From the NCBI RefSeq assembly GCF_022965805.1, contig NC_133104.1:40530682-40594681 (forward strand): 64,000 nt of DNA. The letters are read 5' to 3'. The notes under the pieces are model-generated. The model made no database searches. It was given only the letters and a program-made list of their open reading frames with translations, and had not been told where the DNA came from. Positions within the stretch are counted from its first letter, which is position 1; every line of letters begins with the position of its first letter. The position numbers and the translations under genes are program-made. Positions 24,303 through 36,536 of this stretch are shown in pieces. Source of the DNA: Primulina eburnea (taxonomy: Eukaryota; Streptophyta; Magnoliopsida; Lamiales; Gesneriaceae).

Positions 24303-24918
24303 AAAAAGAAGTTTAGTTTCTGATCTCCTTCGAACCCTGGAATACTATTCCAATATTTGCCTGAAACAAAGTGGCGGAAGAGCTATAATTTTTTTAATCA
24401 AAGCATGTCGTGTTTTTTTCAAATATTTTAAAAAAATCACGACGTATATGCAAGTTAATTTCCAAAATTCTAGTCAGCATTCTTGATTGTCATATAAGCA
24501 ATTTTCACCAGACTCTGGTCAAAGAATAAAAAAAACATGTAGGTCAACGGGCTAAAAATTCAAATTCATCGATAATAGAAACAAAAATAAAAAAATCGTG
24601 CAAGTTATAGGACTAAAAACACAAATATAGTGTTAACAAGTAAAAAAAGAGAAAAAAAACATGCAATTTATGAGATTAAAATTGTAAATTTATTTTTAGC
24701 ATGATTAAAAGTGGAAAAAAAATGCAAATTAGTTTTTCCAGTATTGGAGAGTAATCACAATCTCCACCATAATTAAACTCATCCAAATCTGTATATTGAA
24801 TCCACCATGTTATAAATAAATCCATCCAAATTAATCTACGCATAGCTTTACATAACTATATAGCGAAATGAGAAAAAGGTCCTTGTATGTTGCAGATGAT
24901 CACAAAACTGTAGTAATA
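24303..24918. other. Convergent intergenic spacer
   Basis: About 600 AT-rich bases between the stop codons of the TMEM214-like gene and ndhL. It should contain both 3' UTRs. No other feature seen. Confidence 0.5.
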
Positions 24919-25185
24919 TTAGTCATAGTCTTCTGGTTTAGCCCATGGGTACTTCAAGAATCCACCTTTAATCTCGGAAGGATTTTCCGGTGTGGACCAA
25001 GGATACTTCATTGATGGATCTCTGGGGAACTTTCTGAAGTTGAGAAATGGTGCCCAAAGCAATACCCTCCACATTTCAAAAAAAACATTGCCATTTTTCA
25101 GCTGACTAATTTTTAAGAATATCATTTTCCACTCAATCTCTTCTATTCAACAACCATGTTTCATGCTTGAAAGCAAATCATAGGC

Positions 25186-25267
<82 letters not shown>

Positions 25268-26487
25268 TAAGCTAATGTCTTACTTGAACTAGTCATTTTC
25301 CTAAATCGAGGATGAATACGAGTTTACAGTGTAGTGGTGCTTGTGCGGGTCTAGCCCGGGCCGTAACATTGAATAGAGACACAATAGCAAATCAAGAGAT
25401 ACCAATTGTAGCTAGGGAGGACACTTACCCCGCATAGAAGATGAAAACGAACATGAATTGAAAATACATTTCCACTAAGCCCCTCCTGTACCATCTAACC
25501 CGAAGCCAATTCATTATGATGGGCTGCACCACCAAGTACTTTTGATTACCAACATGCTCAATATCCCAGCTTTATTTATTCTAGTATGATTATTGAGTCA
25601 TGCTACGTATACAAATTGACTTATACATCAGTTTACAAAGTGCATTTGAAATTATAAAACGATCTCAAATGTATTTATGAAAAAGATTCTTTTCCAAATA
25701 AGCTGTATGAATAATTTTGTACAAATTGACTTTCGCGTAAGTTTACAAAATGTATTTGAAATTATAAAACTATTTTAAACGTACTTATGAAAATATTTTT
25801 TTCCAAATAAAATATATGGATAACTTTGTAATTTCAAATGCAATTTGTCACCTGATTTGTATGGTCGGCATCTTTCATGATTATTTATCAGGTTGAAAAG
25901 ATTGACATTTATAACATTTTTCACTCACCGGAGCGACAATGAAATACAGGAAAGCCGCAATTCCCGACTGGATCAAAACCCAGACCAAATCTTCTTCATC
26001 GCTCACTCCCGTCACCGCAAAAGCTGGCTCCGCAACCTGTACCCACACCAATCAAATTATAAATAATTTCTTCTTCTTTTTTCAAACAAAAAGAACCCTG
26101 AAAATTTACTGACGAAACACAATCCGACAGTCCCCAGAAGCGCTCCAACTTGAATTGCCAAACCAGGAATTTCAGCCACCGAATCTTTGATTATCTTCAA
26201 GCTCAAACTGGTTCTTCCCTGTCATATCATCAGAAAGAAACACGCAAATTCGAATAATATCAATGATAATTCAATCTTTTTTTATGTCCGAATTTTAACT
26301 TTTTTTAAAAAAAAAAAACTGATAAAGTCATGTCCTGAAAGATTGTTGAAACCTGATTAGCTGAGTTGGGATAGAGATGGGATTGGGTTTGTTTACAAGA
26401 AATGGAGGAAGAACGGAATTTGGGATTACAGGGATGGAAGAGAAGAGATGGCAGAGCCTTGGGGACGTGGGAGCTCAATGAGTTCAT
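24919..26487 (-). CDS. ndhL: Chloroplast NAD(P)H dehydrogenase-like complex subunit L (NdhL/CRR23)
   Basis: Five minus-strand exons, 26353-26487, 26114-26218, 25929-26036, 25429-25523 and 24919-25066, read with GT-AG introns into 196 aa. The first about 60 residues are Ser-rich with no acidic residues, consistent with a chloroplast transit peptide. Three hydrophobic segments follow: QVGALLGTVGLCF, LVWVLIQSGIAAFLYF and MYFQFMFVFIFYAG. The conserved tail contains WAPFLNFRKFPRDPSMKYPW and GGFLKYPWAKPEDYD. NdhL is a nuclear-encoded thylakoid subunit of the NDH complex used in photosystem I cyclic electron flow. Adjacency to the TMEM214-like gene matches Arabidopsis At1g70760/At1g70770, as I recall them. 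Intron 4 contains a long TA microsatellite. Confidence 0.92.
25187..25262. repeat. (TA)38 microsatellite in ndhL intron 4
   Basis: Uninterrupted TA tract of 76 bases inside the 25067-25428 intron. Confidence 0.92.
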
Positions 26488-26845
26488 ATTTTAGCCAATT
26501 GTGTCGTCTCCTTATCCTTTTACTCCTTATTTTTCAGTCGTTCTTATTTTTTGTGAGTGCAAAATTATTTTGGAATTTATCTAAACAACCACATCCCATC
26601 TTTTCTTGTCGTTTCTTTTGTTTAATCTCACGAGTCATATATATGACTCCAAGCATTGTAAAACAAAAATAAAAATCATCAAAATAAGGAAGAGTAAATA
26701 ATTGATTTTTGTCACAAAACAGATCTAACAAGTAAATACAAATTATAATTTACATACTGACACATACAATGAATAATTTTGATCGAATTGAGTAAAAATC
26801 AGTTCAAGAGTCAAAAAATCAAATTACCAGATTATAAAATCTCGT

Positions 26846-27027
26846 GAGTGAGTCTCATGTGAGACCGTCTCACGGATCAAAATCTGTGAGACGGTCAATC
26901 CTACCCATATTCACAATAAAAAGTAATACTCATAGCATAAAAAATAATACTTTTTCATGGATGACTCAAATAAGAGATTCGTCTCCCAAATACGACCCGT
27001 AAGACCGTCTCACACAAGTTTTTGCCA
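26846..27027 (+). mobile_element. GAGACGGTCTCAC MITE family, copy 2
   Basis: Starts GTGAGTGAGTCTCATGTGAG and ends CTCACACAAGTTTTTGCC. Same layout as copy 1. Lies upstream of ndhL. Confidence 0.8.
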
Positions 27028-27147
27028 AATCTCGTATACCAAAAACTAAATCAATTAAAATAAAACACCAACCACAACAAACAAACAAACAGACAAGAAA
27101 AGTCATATTCAATTAAAAAAAATACACGAAAATATAATTTACCCAAT

Positions 27148-27320
27148 TGAGACGGTTTCACATGTCGTATTTTGTGAGACAGATATCTTATTTGGGTCAT
27201 CCACGAAAAAATATTATTTTTTATGCTAATAATATTATTTTTTATTGTGACTATCGATAAAGTTGACCCACATCACAGATAAAGATTCGTGAGATCGTCT
27301 ATAAGAGACCAACTCATTTG
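27148..27320 (-). mobile_element. GAGACGGTCTCAC MITE family, copy 3
   Basis: Inverted relative to copy 2 and about 120 bp from it, with the reverse-complement middle (ATTTGGGTCATCCACGAAAA, TATTTTTTATTGTGA). More diverged at its right end. Confidence 0.7.
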
Positions 27321-28696
27321 AGAATTCTAACTCGCCCTAGTAGAACAATTTAACAAAGAAGGGAGAGATTTTTTTTTTGAAGAAAAAGGTTTTTTCCCAA
27401 CGAAAGAAGATGAGCCAAAATACAAAAAGTTGACAACCATTTTCATTTTTCACCAAAAAAAATTGAAATTTTCACAAGGGTTTTAAATTTAAAAAACAAA
27501 AAAAAATTAAAAAAATATGGGAGCCCAACCAAAGGAGCGGTCAGAGCCCACTCTTCACATATTCTGAGAAACTTCCCAAAGGTCAATCAGCTTATAATTT
27601 GTCGAAGTTAATCACGCTGACCTTTGAATAAATCTTATGTCATAAGCTTCCAAATAACAACTGTTCAGTTTTCACCTACATAGTCTGGGAATATCTCCCA
27701 TTCTCGTATGATATTGGTTTATTCATATTTCCTGCGTTTATAACCCTGTCAAGATGCATTTATTGTCTGTGCAACCTCTTGACACCAACAATCATTTTCT
27801 GCTCTCTTCAGCTCCGAGCATCATATGTCCAACAGCTTTCGCTTGACAAAACACAAAAATAATTCAAAGAATTGTCGTCATATATATTATTTATTAAAAT
27901 TTATTTTAGTGGAAAAATAAGTTATATGAACGTTAGGCAAGTACAAATCATTAAGTTAATCGATGAGAAATTGGCAAAAAAAATAAAAAAATTTATCTTG
28001 CAAGTATTTTGTGGTTTTAAAATTTTAAATAGGGAATAAGAGTCCAGTTTAGACTTTAGAGCAGGATCTAGAAACATCGAAAAAGTTAGATGACATATAA
28101 CTTATTAATATTTAACATAAAAATTATAAGTTTGAGACGAGGTCGAAGTTCGAGATTCAAAATCTTTTTATTTATGTATTAATTCATTAATTTAAGTAGC
28201 TCATACACGCTTTCAAAGTTCATGAGTAATCTTTCTCTACTTTTATTCCAGACTTATGATGATTTATAATTCACATTCCAAATAAAACATCCGTCAAATT
28301 CCATTAAAATATAAATAATATATATATGCAGCAACAGCTCGCCACTTCGAATTTGGATAATCTAACGATATGGAACAAAATCTTATGCTATATTTGATAT
28401 TTTAAAAGTGCAAAAATTTGTTCAAACAAATTCTGTTTGCAGAAAGTATTAAAAATTAAATTGATTAAACAACATATAGGAACAAAATACAATTAACAAT
28501 TGATCAAACATCTTATTACTTTATTTTTTTTAAAAAAGCGTTAATAAATTGTATATCAAGCACGATAAATGATTAAAACAATATATCGATGATTTTTAAA
28601 TTTAAAAAATAAATGTTTTACCATGGTTACTTAATTTTTAATAATTCATAAAAACAAGGATTATCTAAATCAAGGGAAGCACGATTTGAACACCAA
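27321..28696. other. Intergenic DNA, no gene seen
   Basis: AT-rich, with scattered A runs. No supported coding frame or repeat boundary. Confidence 0.5.
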
Positions 28697-29401
28697 TTAC
28701 AACAAAGATTTCGTCCCCCACGATACCGGCTCGACTCCGAGCATGTGAAACAAAACGACCTCAATCCCCACGAAAAATTTAGACTTATCCAAGAACCAAT
28801 CACAAAACCCACTGACGATACAATATCTTCTGTCAAACGGGGGCTGGTGGTGCCCCGCATGATGAGATGGTCCCAGAATGATTCCCGAATCCTGCAGAAC
28901 CACCACCACCGGCGGAAGCTTCCGCCTGGGGGTGTGAGCCCACGCATGGAATTGCTGGCTAAAGAACCCGCAACATGCGAATACAGACGTGAAAGCGAGC
29001 AGATTAAGGTCTTCACAGAACATGTTAACCGGCGAGAAAAGAAGAGTCGCCGCCACCCCTTGAATATAAATATTGGTGGCGACGTGGTGCTTCGCGAGAA
29101 TCCACGGCTGCTGATGGTGGCATTGAATCGCTTCAATCTGCGGTCCCAAGACTGGGTGTTTAGGGTCTCCATAGTTATCGATGGCCCAGTGGACGATTCC
29201 GGTTAGGAAATCAGCCAGTACGTAGCCCGCCACCGCGGCGAAAATGGACTCGATCCAGATCCTTAAATCGGTTGATTTACTTAAGAACATTGAAATGAAC
29301 TTGGCTACCGAAATCATCACGGTGGCGCACCCACTTGCAAAGCATGCAAGCTGAACCCTCGTCGATTGCCAACTCTCGTCTTCGAATTGTAGTGGTGGCA
29401 T
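28697..29401 (-). CDS. FAD4: FAD4-like / plasmanylethanolamine desaturase-family (TMEM189-type) desaturase
   Basis: Intronless 234-aa frame. It carries the family's histidine pattern for a di-iron desaturase: GIVHWAIDNYG (His71), CHHQQPW (95-96), AKHHVATN (105-106), QQFHAWAHT (152, 156) and SHHAGHH (180-185). Hydrophobic helices surround these motifs. In Arabidopsis, FAD4 makes the trans-delta3 double bond of 16:1 in plastid phosphatidylglycerol. The reading begins close to the catalytic domain, and Arabidopsis FAD4-type proteins are longer (about 280-320 aa as I recall), so a conventional transit peptide seems missing. That may mean a missed upstream exon, a truncated gene, or another location. 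A broken paralogue lies at 38470-39218. Confidence 0.87.
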   Translation of the reverse strand: MPPLQFEDESWQSTRVQLACFASGCATVMISVAKFISMFLSKSTDLRIWIESIFAAVAGYVLADFLTGIVHWAIDNYGDPKHPVLGPQIEAIQCHHQQPWILAKHHVATNIYIQGVAATLLFSPVNMFCEDLNLLAFTSVFACCGFFSQQFHAWAHTPRRKLPPVVVVLQDSGIILGPSHHAGHHQPPFDRRYCIVSGFCDWFLDKSKFFVGIEVVLFHMLGVEPVSWGTKSLL

Positions 29402-29895
29402 TTTCTTGAAGTCGTAAAAGGAAACGAATATTAATGGAAGTTTTGGGAGATGGAGGCTATACGGGGTGACTCAATATTTATAAGTAAACAAAGATGATTT
29501 TGTTTTTGTGTGAAGAAATAAAATTGTTTTTAAATTAATATAAACTACTTATAATCAAGAATTCAAATATCTATACAAATATGTTTGGACTGAGTAATTT
29601 GAATTAAGAGTTTTACTTATAAAATCTTATTGAAAAAACAAACTAATAATATATTATTTAATTATAAGAATTTTACACATTTTTACATTAAATGTGTTTT
29701 GCATTAAAGCAATAAAAAGAATAACATAATCTTAAACTAACCAAAATTAATGATCAGAAAATAATTTTCATATTGTTAGCGTATGTACTTAATTGAACAT
29801 AGTGCCCATATCGCTATTTCATTTATATTATCTAAATTATGACACTCCATTTAAAAACATTATCTAAATTAATGCGCTAATAATATGAAAATTAC
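29402..29895. other. Upstream region of the FAD4-like gene
   Basis: AT-rich. The reverse strand just above the ATG should hold the promoter and 5' UTR, with a TATA-like TTATAAATATTGAG at about 29470-29483. No other feature seen. Confidence 0.45.
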
Positions 29896-30215
29896 TTGGC
29901 CGCCATCACCCTATGGCTGGGCTTACGTATCAATTTTATTTTGAAATTAAGGCACGCCGCGTCATGCATGCATGCATGGTAGTTAAATTTTGAAATATCT
30001 TGCTTGAAAGAAATAAATTTTCGAGAGAGATAATCAATCTCGAAAATTTATTTCTTTCAAGCAAGATATTTCAAAATTTATCAAAATTTAAGTACCATAT
30101 ATATATTATATGTATAATACTTAACTACCTATGTATAATATATACATAGATATATTATATGCATGCCATTGGCCGCCATCACCCTATGGCTGGGCTAGCT
30201 ACGTATCAGTTTTAT
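29896..30215. repeat. Direct repeat pair enclosing a 43-bp perfect inverted repeat
   Basis: A roughly 45-base sequence beginning TTGGCCGCCATCACCCTATG occurs at 29896-29940 and again at 30169-30215, with about 28 bases identical. Between them, 29984-30026 is the exact reverse complement of 30038-30080, with an 11-base loop. The remaining spacer is TATA-rich. This could be a foldback element or a duplicated hairpin locus. No terminal repeat of a known family was recognised. Confidence 0.8.
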
Positions 30216-30470
30216 ATTTTTATCGATGAAATTGGTATTTTCACTCTATCGACTCAATAATGATTTTTTTTTTTACATTTGTTTTATTATTTGGCGAAAT
30301 TTATAGGTTTATGGAATGCTGCTTGCATTCGGACATGTTGAAAATTACAAGTGATACATTATTTTGTATGGAAATTATCGGGGTTTCGTATCACCCAAAT
30401 TAATCAATCGAGATGTTTTTTTAAAAAAAAAAAAAGATTAAGCTATATTTGGTTAATCAATCCATTGATC

Positions 30471-30993
30471 TGCTAAGTAATCAAGCCACCCATATTTGAA
30501 TTCAAAGCACACAATTTTGGAATTCAACAACACAATTAACACATGTGTTGATTAGTCAAAAATAATGAGGTAAGCCATGAGGTTTTATTTTTTGTTTTTT
30601 CCCTAAACTTTTCCTATAAATACCCATCCATTCTTCATTTCAAAATCACACCAAAAACACAAATCCTCTCATCTACAATCATAAGTGTAGAAGTGAGATA
30701 AAGGATTTAGTGTGAGATTTCTTAAGGAGTGTTTATCCTTGGAAGGAATAGGATTAGTGGAGAGAAAGTGAGTGTTAAAATCAGAGTGTTCTGAGTGAAA
30801 TACTTTGTATTCTCAATTCTCTTGTCTTCTTTGTTATTAATAAAGAAGTGATCTCCTTGAGAGGTTTAGAGTGGACGTAGCCCAATCTTGGGGTGAACCA
30901 CTATAAATATTGGTGTCCATCTTATTTATTGTTGATATCACTTATGATGTTCCGCTGCGATGTTACCTCGTTTATTTCCCTGATATCCCAACA
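30471..30993 (+). repeat. 5' LTR of the copia element
   Basis: TGCTAAGTAATC...ATATCCCAACA. Contains a TATA box TCCTATAAATACCC at about 30612-30625. Confidence 0.92.
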
Positions 30994-30995
30994 AC

Positions 30996-31008
30996 TGGTA
31001 TCAGAGCT
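30996..31008 (+). other. Copia primer-binding site, tRNA-Met type
   Basis: TGGTATCAGAGCT starts two bases after the 5' LTR. Confidence 0.88.
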
Positions 31009-31161
31009 AGATTCTCAAATACTATAGGAAGTCCTCGTATGCTCTGTGGTTGCAGCTTAGTCTGAACTTCCACATCAGAAAAGGCTTTCTAGACAGTATT
31101 AGGGAAGTGGTTCTTTTGTGTTCAGGCTTTGACGATTATTCGTTGGTAGCATTCACAAAAG

Positions 31162-34100
31162 ATGGAGGTACGCACAAGCAAGATGATTAGCCTTAATGGC
31201 TCTAATTATCAACTTTGGAAAAGTAAGATGAAAGATCTTCTATTCGTCACCAAGATGCACCTACCGGTGTTCAGCGAGTCTAAACCAGATGATAAATCAG
31301 ATGCTGAATGGAACTTCGAGCACGAGCAAGTCTGCGGGTACATCCGACAATTTGTCGATGACAACGTGTATAATCACATCTCTAACGAGACACATGCTCG
31401 TACGCTTTGGACAAAGTTGGAGACACTATATGCCTCCAAAAGTGGTAACAACAAATTGTTCTATTTGAGCAAGCTTGTCCAGGTTCGATACAAAGAAGGA
31501 ACTCTGGTCGCAGATCATCTGAACGAGATTCAAGGATTCGTGGAGCAGTTATCAAGTATGAGCATAAAACTTGATGACGAGGTGATAGCTCTGATTGTGC
31601 TAGCTTCATTGCCAGAGTCTTGGGAGACTTTGAAGGTATCACTCACGAACACAGCACCAGGAGGAGCCGTGAGTATGGACTTCATCAAGAGTGGCATCTT
31701 GAATGAAGAGATGAGGCGGAGATCTCAAGGATCCTCTACCTCACAGTCAGATGTTTTGGCTGCTGAGTCAAGGGGGAGAAGCAAGATCAAGAAAAACACA
31801 AATCAGAAGCCAAGAAGAAGCAAGTCCTCAGGGAGATATGCCAACATAAAGTGTTATCGCTGTGGAGAAAACGGACATATTAAAAAATATTGTCGGCAAC
31901 CGAAAAACAAACATGAAACCGACGATGAGCAAACAAACGCCATTGATGAATTCAATGTTGTTCACGAGCTAGAGCAGGAGTCCGTAAATTTGGCAACTCA
32001 AGTAACTAGTTGGGTGATCGATAGTGGAGCAACAGTCCACGTCACATCTCGAAGAGAATGCTTTACATCCTACACACAAGGAGACTTTGGTGTGGTGAGG
32101 ATGGGGAATAACGACTTATCCAGAGTCGTGGGAAAAGGAGATGTGAGCTTGACTACCGTGGATGGCTCTACACTGATCCTGAAAGACGTCAGGCATGTGC
32201 CAGATATGCGCCTGAGTCTGATATCGGTCGAAAGACTCGATGAAGAAGGTTTCTGTACAACCTTCCGAAATGGGGTATGTAAGATTTCAAGAGGATCACT
32301 TGTGGTGGCAAAGGGATTAAAGATGTCAAAGCTATATGTAGTTCAGGAAAATCATTCCGAAAGAGTGAACTACGCAGGGGAAGAAAACTCAACAGAGTTG
32401 TGGCACCGACGTCTTGGTCACATAAGTGAAAAGAATCTTACACGCCTTGTGAGCAAGCAAGTTCTGCCCGGTATAAAGCAGGTTCATATGAAACAATGCA
32501 CAAACTGCTTAGCCGGAAAGCAAAACAGGATATCATTCAAAAGTTCACCTCCTAGCAGAGCCAAAAAAAATTCTAGATCTGGTGCACTCAGATCTATGTG
32601 GTCCGATGCCATTGTCGCTCGGAGGAGCGAGGTACTGGGTAACTTTTATCGATGATCATTCTCGGAAAATTTGGGTGTGGACACTCAAAACCAAGGACCA
32701 AGTTGCTGAAACATTCAACAATTTTCTAAACTTGGTTGAACGGCAAACATGCATTAAACTCAAATGTATTCGAACGGATAATGGAGGAGAATACATTGGA
32801 TCCTTTGATGAGATATGCAAAAAGAACGGAATCAGACATCAAACAACACCACCAAAGACACCACAACTCAACGGATTAGCTGAGAGGATGAATAGAACTT
32901 TGGCAGAAAGAGTCAGAAGCATGCTCTCACATTCAAAGCTGACTAAGGAATTTTGGGGTGAGGCCGTGGTTGCTGCTGCATATATATTGAATCGCTCACC
33001 TTGTGTTCCTCTCAATTATGATGTCCCAGAGCAGGTGTGGCAAGGCAAAGAAGTTTCCTATAATCATTTGCGGGTATTTGGCTGTGTTGCTTATGTTCAT
33101 ATACCAAAGGATGAAAGACAGAAGTTGGATGTCAAAACAAGAAAGTGCATATTTATAGGCTATGGCGAGGATCAACTTGGTTACAAGTTTTACAATACAG
33201 ATCTCAAAAAGCCTATAAGAAGTCGTGATGCCATATTTCAGGAGAATGAATTCTTGGAGACTGCGGAAAAGGAGAATTCTGGATCTGAACAAGATCTGGA
33301 ATGGTGGCCTTCAACGGTAAATCCACAACCGGTTGAAGATGAAGAATTGCAGAACGATCATGAAGATGATGATGAGATTCGTGTTCACAGTGAACCACCA
33401 GCAGAAAGTTCTCGTGGTACAATGACCACACGTTCTGGAAGAGAAGTGCGACCCTCAACCAGATATTCCTCAAATGAATATATCCTGCTAACTGACGGGG
33501 GAGAACCAGAGAGCTTCGAGGAAGCTATTACTAGTGAACACAAGGATAAGTGGATGGAGGCTATGCAAGAAGAAATGCAATCATTGCATGATAATGAGAC
33601 GTTTGAGCTGGTGAAGTTGCCGAAAGGCAAGAAAGCTTTGAAGAATAAGTGGGTGTTCAGATTGAAGCACGAAGAACACAGTAGTCAACCAAGATTCAAA
33701 GCTAGGATTGTCGTCAAAGGTTTCGGACAGAAACACGGGGTCGACTTTGACGAAATATTTTCACCTGTGGTGAAGATGACATCCATCCGGATTGTGCTAG
33801 GGTTAGCAGCTGAGCTTGATCTGGAGGTGGAACAAATGGATGTCAAGACCGCATTCCTTCATGGGGATTTGGAGGAAGAAATCTACATGGAGCAACCAGA
33901 GAGGTTTGAAGAGAAGGGGAAAGAGGACCTCATGTGCAGATTAAAGAAGAGTTTGTACGGTCTCAAGCAAGCACCAAGACAGTGGTACAAGAAGTTTGAA
34001 TCGGTGATAACTCAATAGGGATTCAAGAAAACCACTGCAGACCATTGTGTGTTTGTCAAAGATACCTCTGATGATGATTTGATGGTGCTTCTACTCTATG

Positions 34101-35082
34101 TAGATGATATGTTGATTGTTGGCAAAGATGCTTCTGAAATCAAAGGCCTAAAGAAGCAACTAAGCAAGATTTTTTCAATGAAAGACTTGGGGCCAGCAAA
34201 AAGAATTATTGGCATGGAAATCCATCGAGACAGGTATGCCAAGAAGACCTGGTTGTCGCAGGAGAAGTATATTGAGAAGGTACTTCAGAGGTTCAACATG
34301 GACCAGGCCAAAGCGGTTGGATGTCCTCTTGCCAACCACTTCAAGTTGAACTCAAAGCAGAGTCCTATTACAGAGGATGAGGAAGAAGAAATGAAAAGTG
34401 TTCCATATGCTTCAGCTGTTGGAAGTCTGATGTATGCCATGGTATGTACTCAGCCGGATTTAGCTCATTCAGTAGGTGTAGTGAGTAGATTCCTTTCAAA
34501 ACCGGGAAAGGAACATTGGGCTGCAGTAAAATGGATATTCAGATATCTACGGGGAACCTCTAAACATAGATTGAGTTTTGGAGGATCCAGACTTGAGCTT
34601 GTAGGCTACACAGATGCAGATATGGCAGGAGATGTTGACTCCCGAAAATCCACATCAGGATACCTGATTACATTTGCAGGGGGAGCTGTGTCATGGCAGT
34701 CAAAGTTGCAAAAGTGTGTAGCATTATCAACCACTGAAGCGGAGTTCATTGCAGCAACTGAGGCATGCAAGGAGCTATTATGGATGAAAGGGTTTTTGGA
34801 GGAATTAAGTTTTGTGCAGGATCAATATAAGTTGTTCTGTGATAGTCAGAGTGCAATTCATCTTGGAAAGAATCCTTCAATGCATTCAAGATCAAAGCAT
34901 ATTGATGTACGCTATCATTGGATACGGGATGTATTGGAGAAGAGTTGTTAAAACTTGAGAAGATTCACACAGATGAAAATGGATCTGATATGATGACCAA
35001 GACATTGCCGAAATGGAAGTTGGAATACTGTAGAACTGTTGCAGGTTTGATCGAATCACAAAATGGGCTTGAGGGGGAGAAT
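31162..35082 (+). pseudogene. Copia gag-pol polyprotein with three lesions
   Basis: From ATG 31162 the frame gives gag ([11 protein letters not shown]), a CCHC knuckle ([14 protein letters not shown]), protease ([13 protein letters not shown]) and the integrase zinc region (LWHRRLGH...C-x2-C). A run of eight A at 32563-32570, one more than the frame allows, then shifts coding to the frame open to 34018. That frame holds the integrase core ([15 protein letters not shown]) and RT start (NKWVFRLK, QMDVKTAFLHG). An in-frame TAG at 34016-34018 precedes the RT box YVDDMLIVG and the RNase H signature (YTDADMAGD). A final one-base shift near 34935 moves the last about 45 codons out of frame. All domains are recognisable. 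Confidence 0.9.
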
Positions 35083-35605
35083 TGCTAAGTAATCAAGCCA
35101 CCCATATTTGAATTCAAAGCACACAATTTTGGAATTCAACAACACAATTAACACATGTGTTGATTAGTCAAAAATAATGAGGTAAGCCATGAGGTTTTAT
35201 TTTTTGTTTTTTCCCTAAACTTTTCCTATAAATACCCATCCATTCTTCATTTCAAAATCACACCAAAAACACAAATCCTCTCATCTACAATCATAAGTGT
35301 AGAAGTGAGATAAAGGATTTAGTGTGAGATTTCTTAAGGAGTGTTTATCCTTGGAAGGAATAGGATTAGTGGAGAGAAAGTGAGTGTTAAAATCAGAGTG
35401 TTCTGAGTGAAATACTTTGTATTCTCAATTCTCTTGTCTTCTTTGTTATTAATAAAGAAGTGATCTCCTTGAGAGGTTTAGAGTGGACGTAGCCCAATCT
35501 TGGGGTGAACCACTATAAATATTGGTGTCCATCTTATTTATTGTTGATATCACTTATGATGTTCCGCTGCGATGTTACCTCGTTTATTTCCCTGATATCC
35601 CAACA
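35083..35605 (+). repeat. 3' LTR of the copia element
   Basis: Appears identical to the 5' LTR by eye. Followed by the TGATC target duplication. Confidence 0.92.
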
Positions 35606-35610
35606 TGATC

Positions 35611-36536
35611 AATGTTGGTTCATGTTATGCATGTGGATATATGTCACTGGAACAATTTGCAGCAACACAAAACACTAAAATAGAGGCAAGGATGAATTAT
35701 TTATCCGCGAGATGAAATTACCCGTATACAGTGCTCTACGTTGATGGAAATTTTCATATGATACGACGACTTCGAATCGAGATAATGAAACACTACATAA
35801 CTCTTCATAAAAGCGAACGATAATATATAGAAAACTCCAAACATGAAATGAACAAAAAATCAGTAAAGATGTCAAAAATTCTGATAAATGCAGATGGAGG
35901 GATTGTTGTAACTTGTTCACTAGTTGTGGAGAAGGAACACCACCTTCTAGATACGAACACAACCTTATGTGATAAGGCAAGGGATGCAGTGTGTGGTTCG
36001 AAAGCAGCCTGGTCCAGACGCAACCTTCTGTGATAGGCCAAGGGACATTTATTTTCCAAATAAATTTTGTCCAAAAATTTTAATACGGTTAAGGACACTT
36101 ATTTTCCAAATAGATTTTGTCCAAAAATTATAAATAAGGTCAAGACACTGCACCGAGTCGACCACAAGCGCGCGTGTTTCACCGATACTCAGGCTATCAG
36201 TGTCTTTCTTCTTTTAAAAACTTCTAGTATTCCTAAGTGCCCAATCTCGTAGTTCAAACTTATAACTAATAAAGAAGATAAAACTTGGTTTGACTTTCAA
36301 CGTGGAACAACTTCTTATCTCATTTAATTCAATATTCCAGTGGTTAATACTAACTCGTGAGAATTATATCTAATACATGTCACATACAACAATAAGACAC
36401 TATTTCGGCGAAAGATCATAAGGCTTTACATCATATATATCTGCCGCTATATAATAATATTTTTTAGAAAATATATAATAATCTTTTCAAATCAATAAAA
36501 AGTTAAAATTTGTTCCATATTTTACTTTTTAGTCAG
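35611..36536. other. Intergenic DNA with two short local duplications
   Basis: TTATTTTCCAAATAAATTTT followed by GTCCAAAAATT occurs near 36048 and again, with one change, near 36099. CAACCTTATGTGATAAGGCA near 35962 is echoed near 36020. No gene seen. Confidence 0.5.

Larger units (their letters stand above)
30471..35605 (+). mobile_element. Ty1/copia LTR retrotransposon (Tork-like), recent, coding-defective
   Basis: 523-bp LTRs at 30471-30993 and 35083-35605 show no difference that I could see. A perfect TGATC duplication flanks the element (30466-30470, 35606-35610). A tRNA-Met primer site starts at 30996 and a purine tract (GCTTGAGGGGGAGA) abuts the 3' LTR. The order gag-protease-integrase-RT-RNase H defines copia. 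The gag style suggests the Tork clade (moderate confidence). Three coding lesions make it non-autonomous despite its apparent youth. Confidence 0.93.

Noticed and set aside
28745..29206. 153-codon plus-strand frame opposite the FAD4-like gene
   Set aside because: Shadow of the conserved minus-strand desaturase; no family features of its own.
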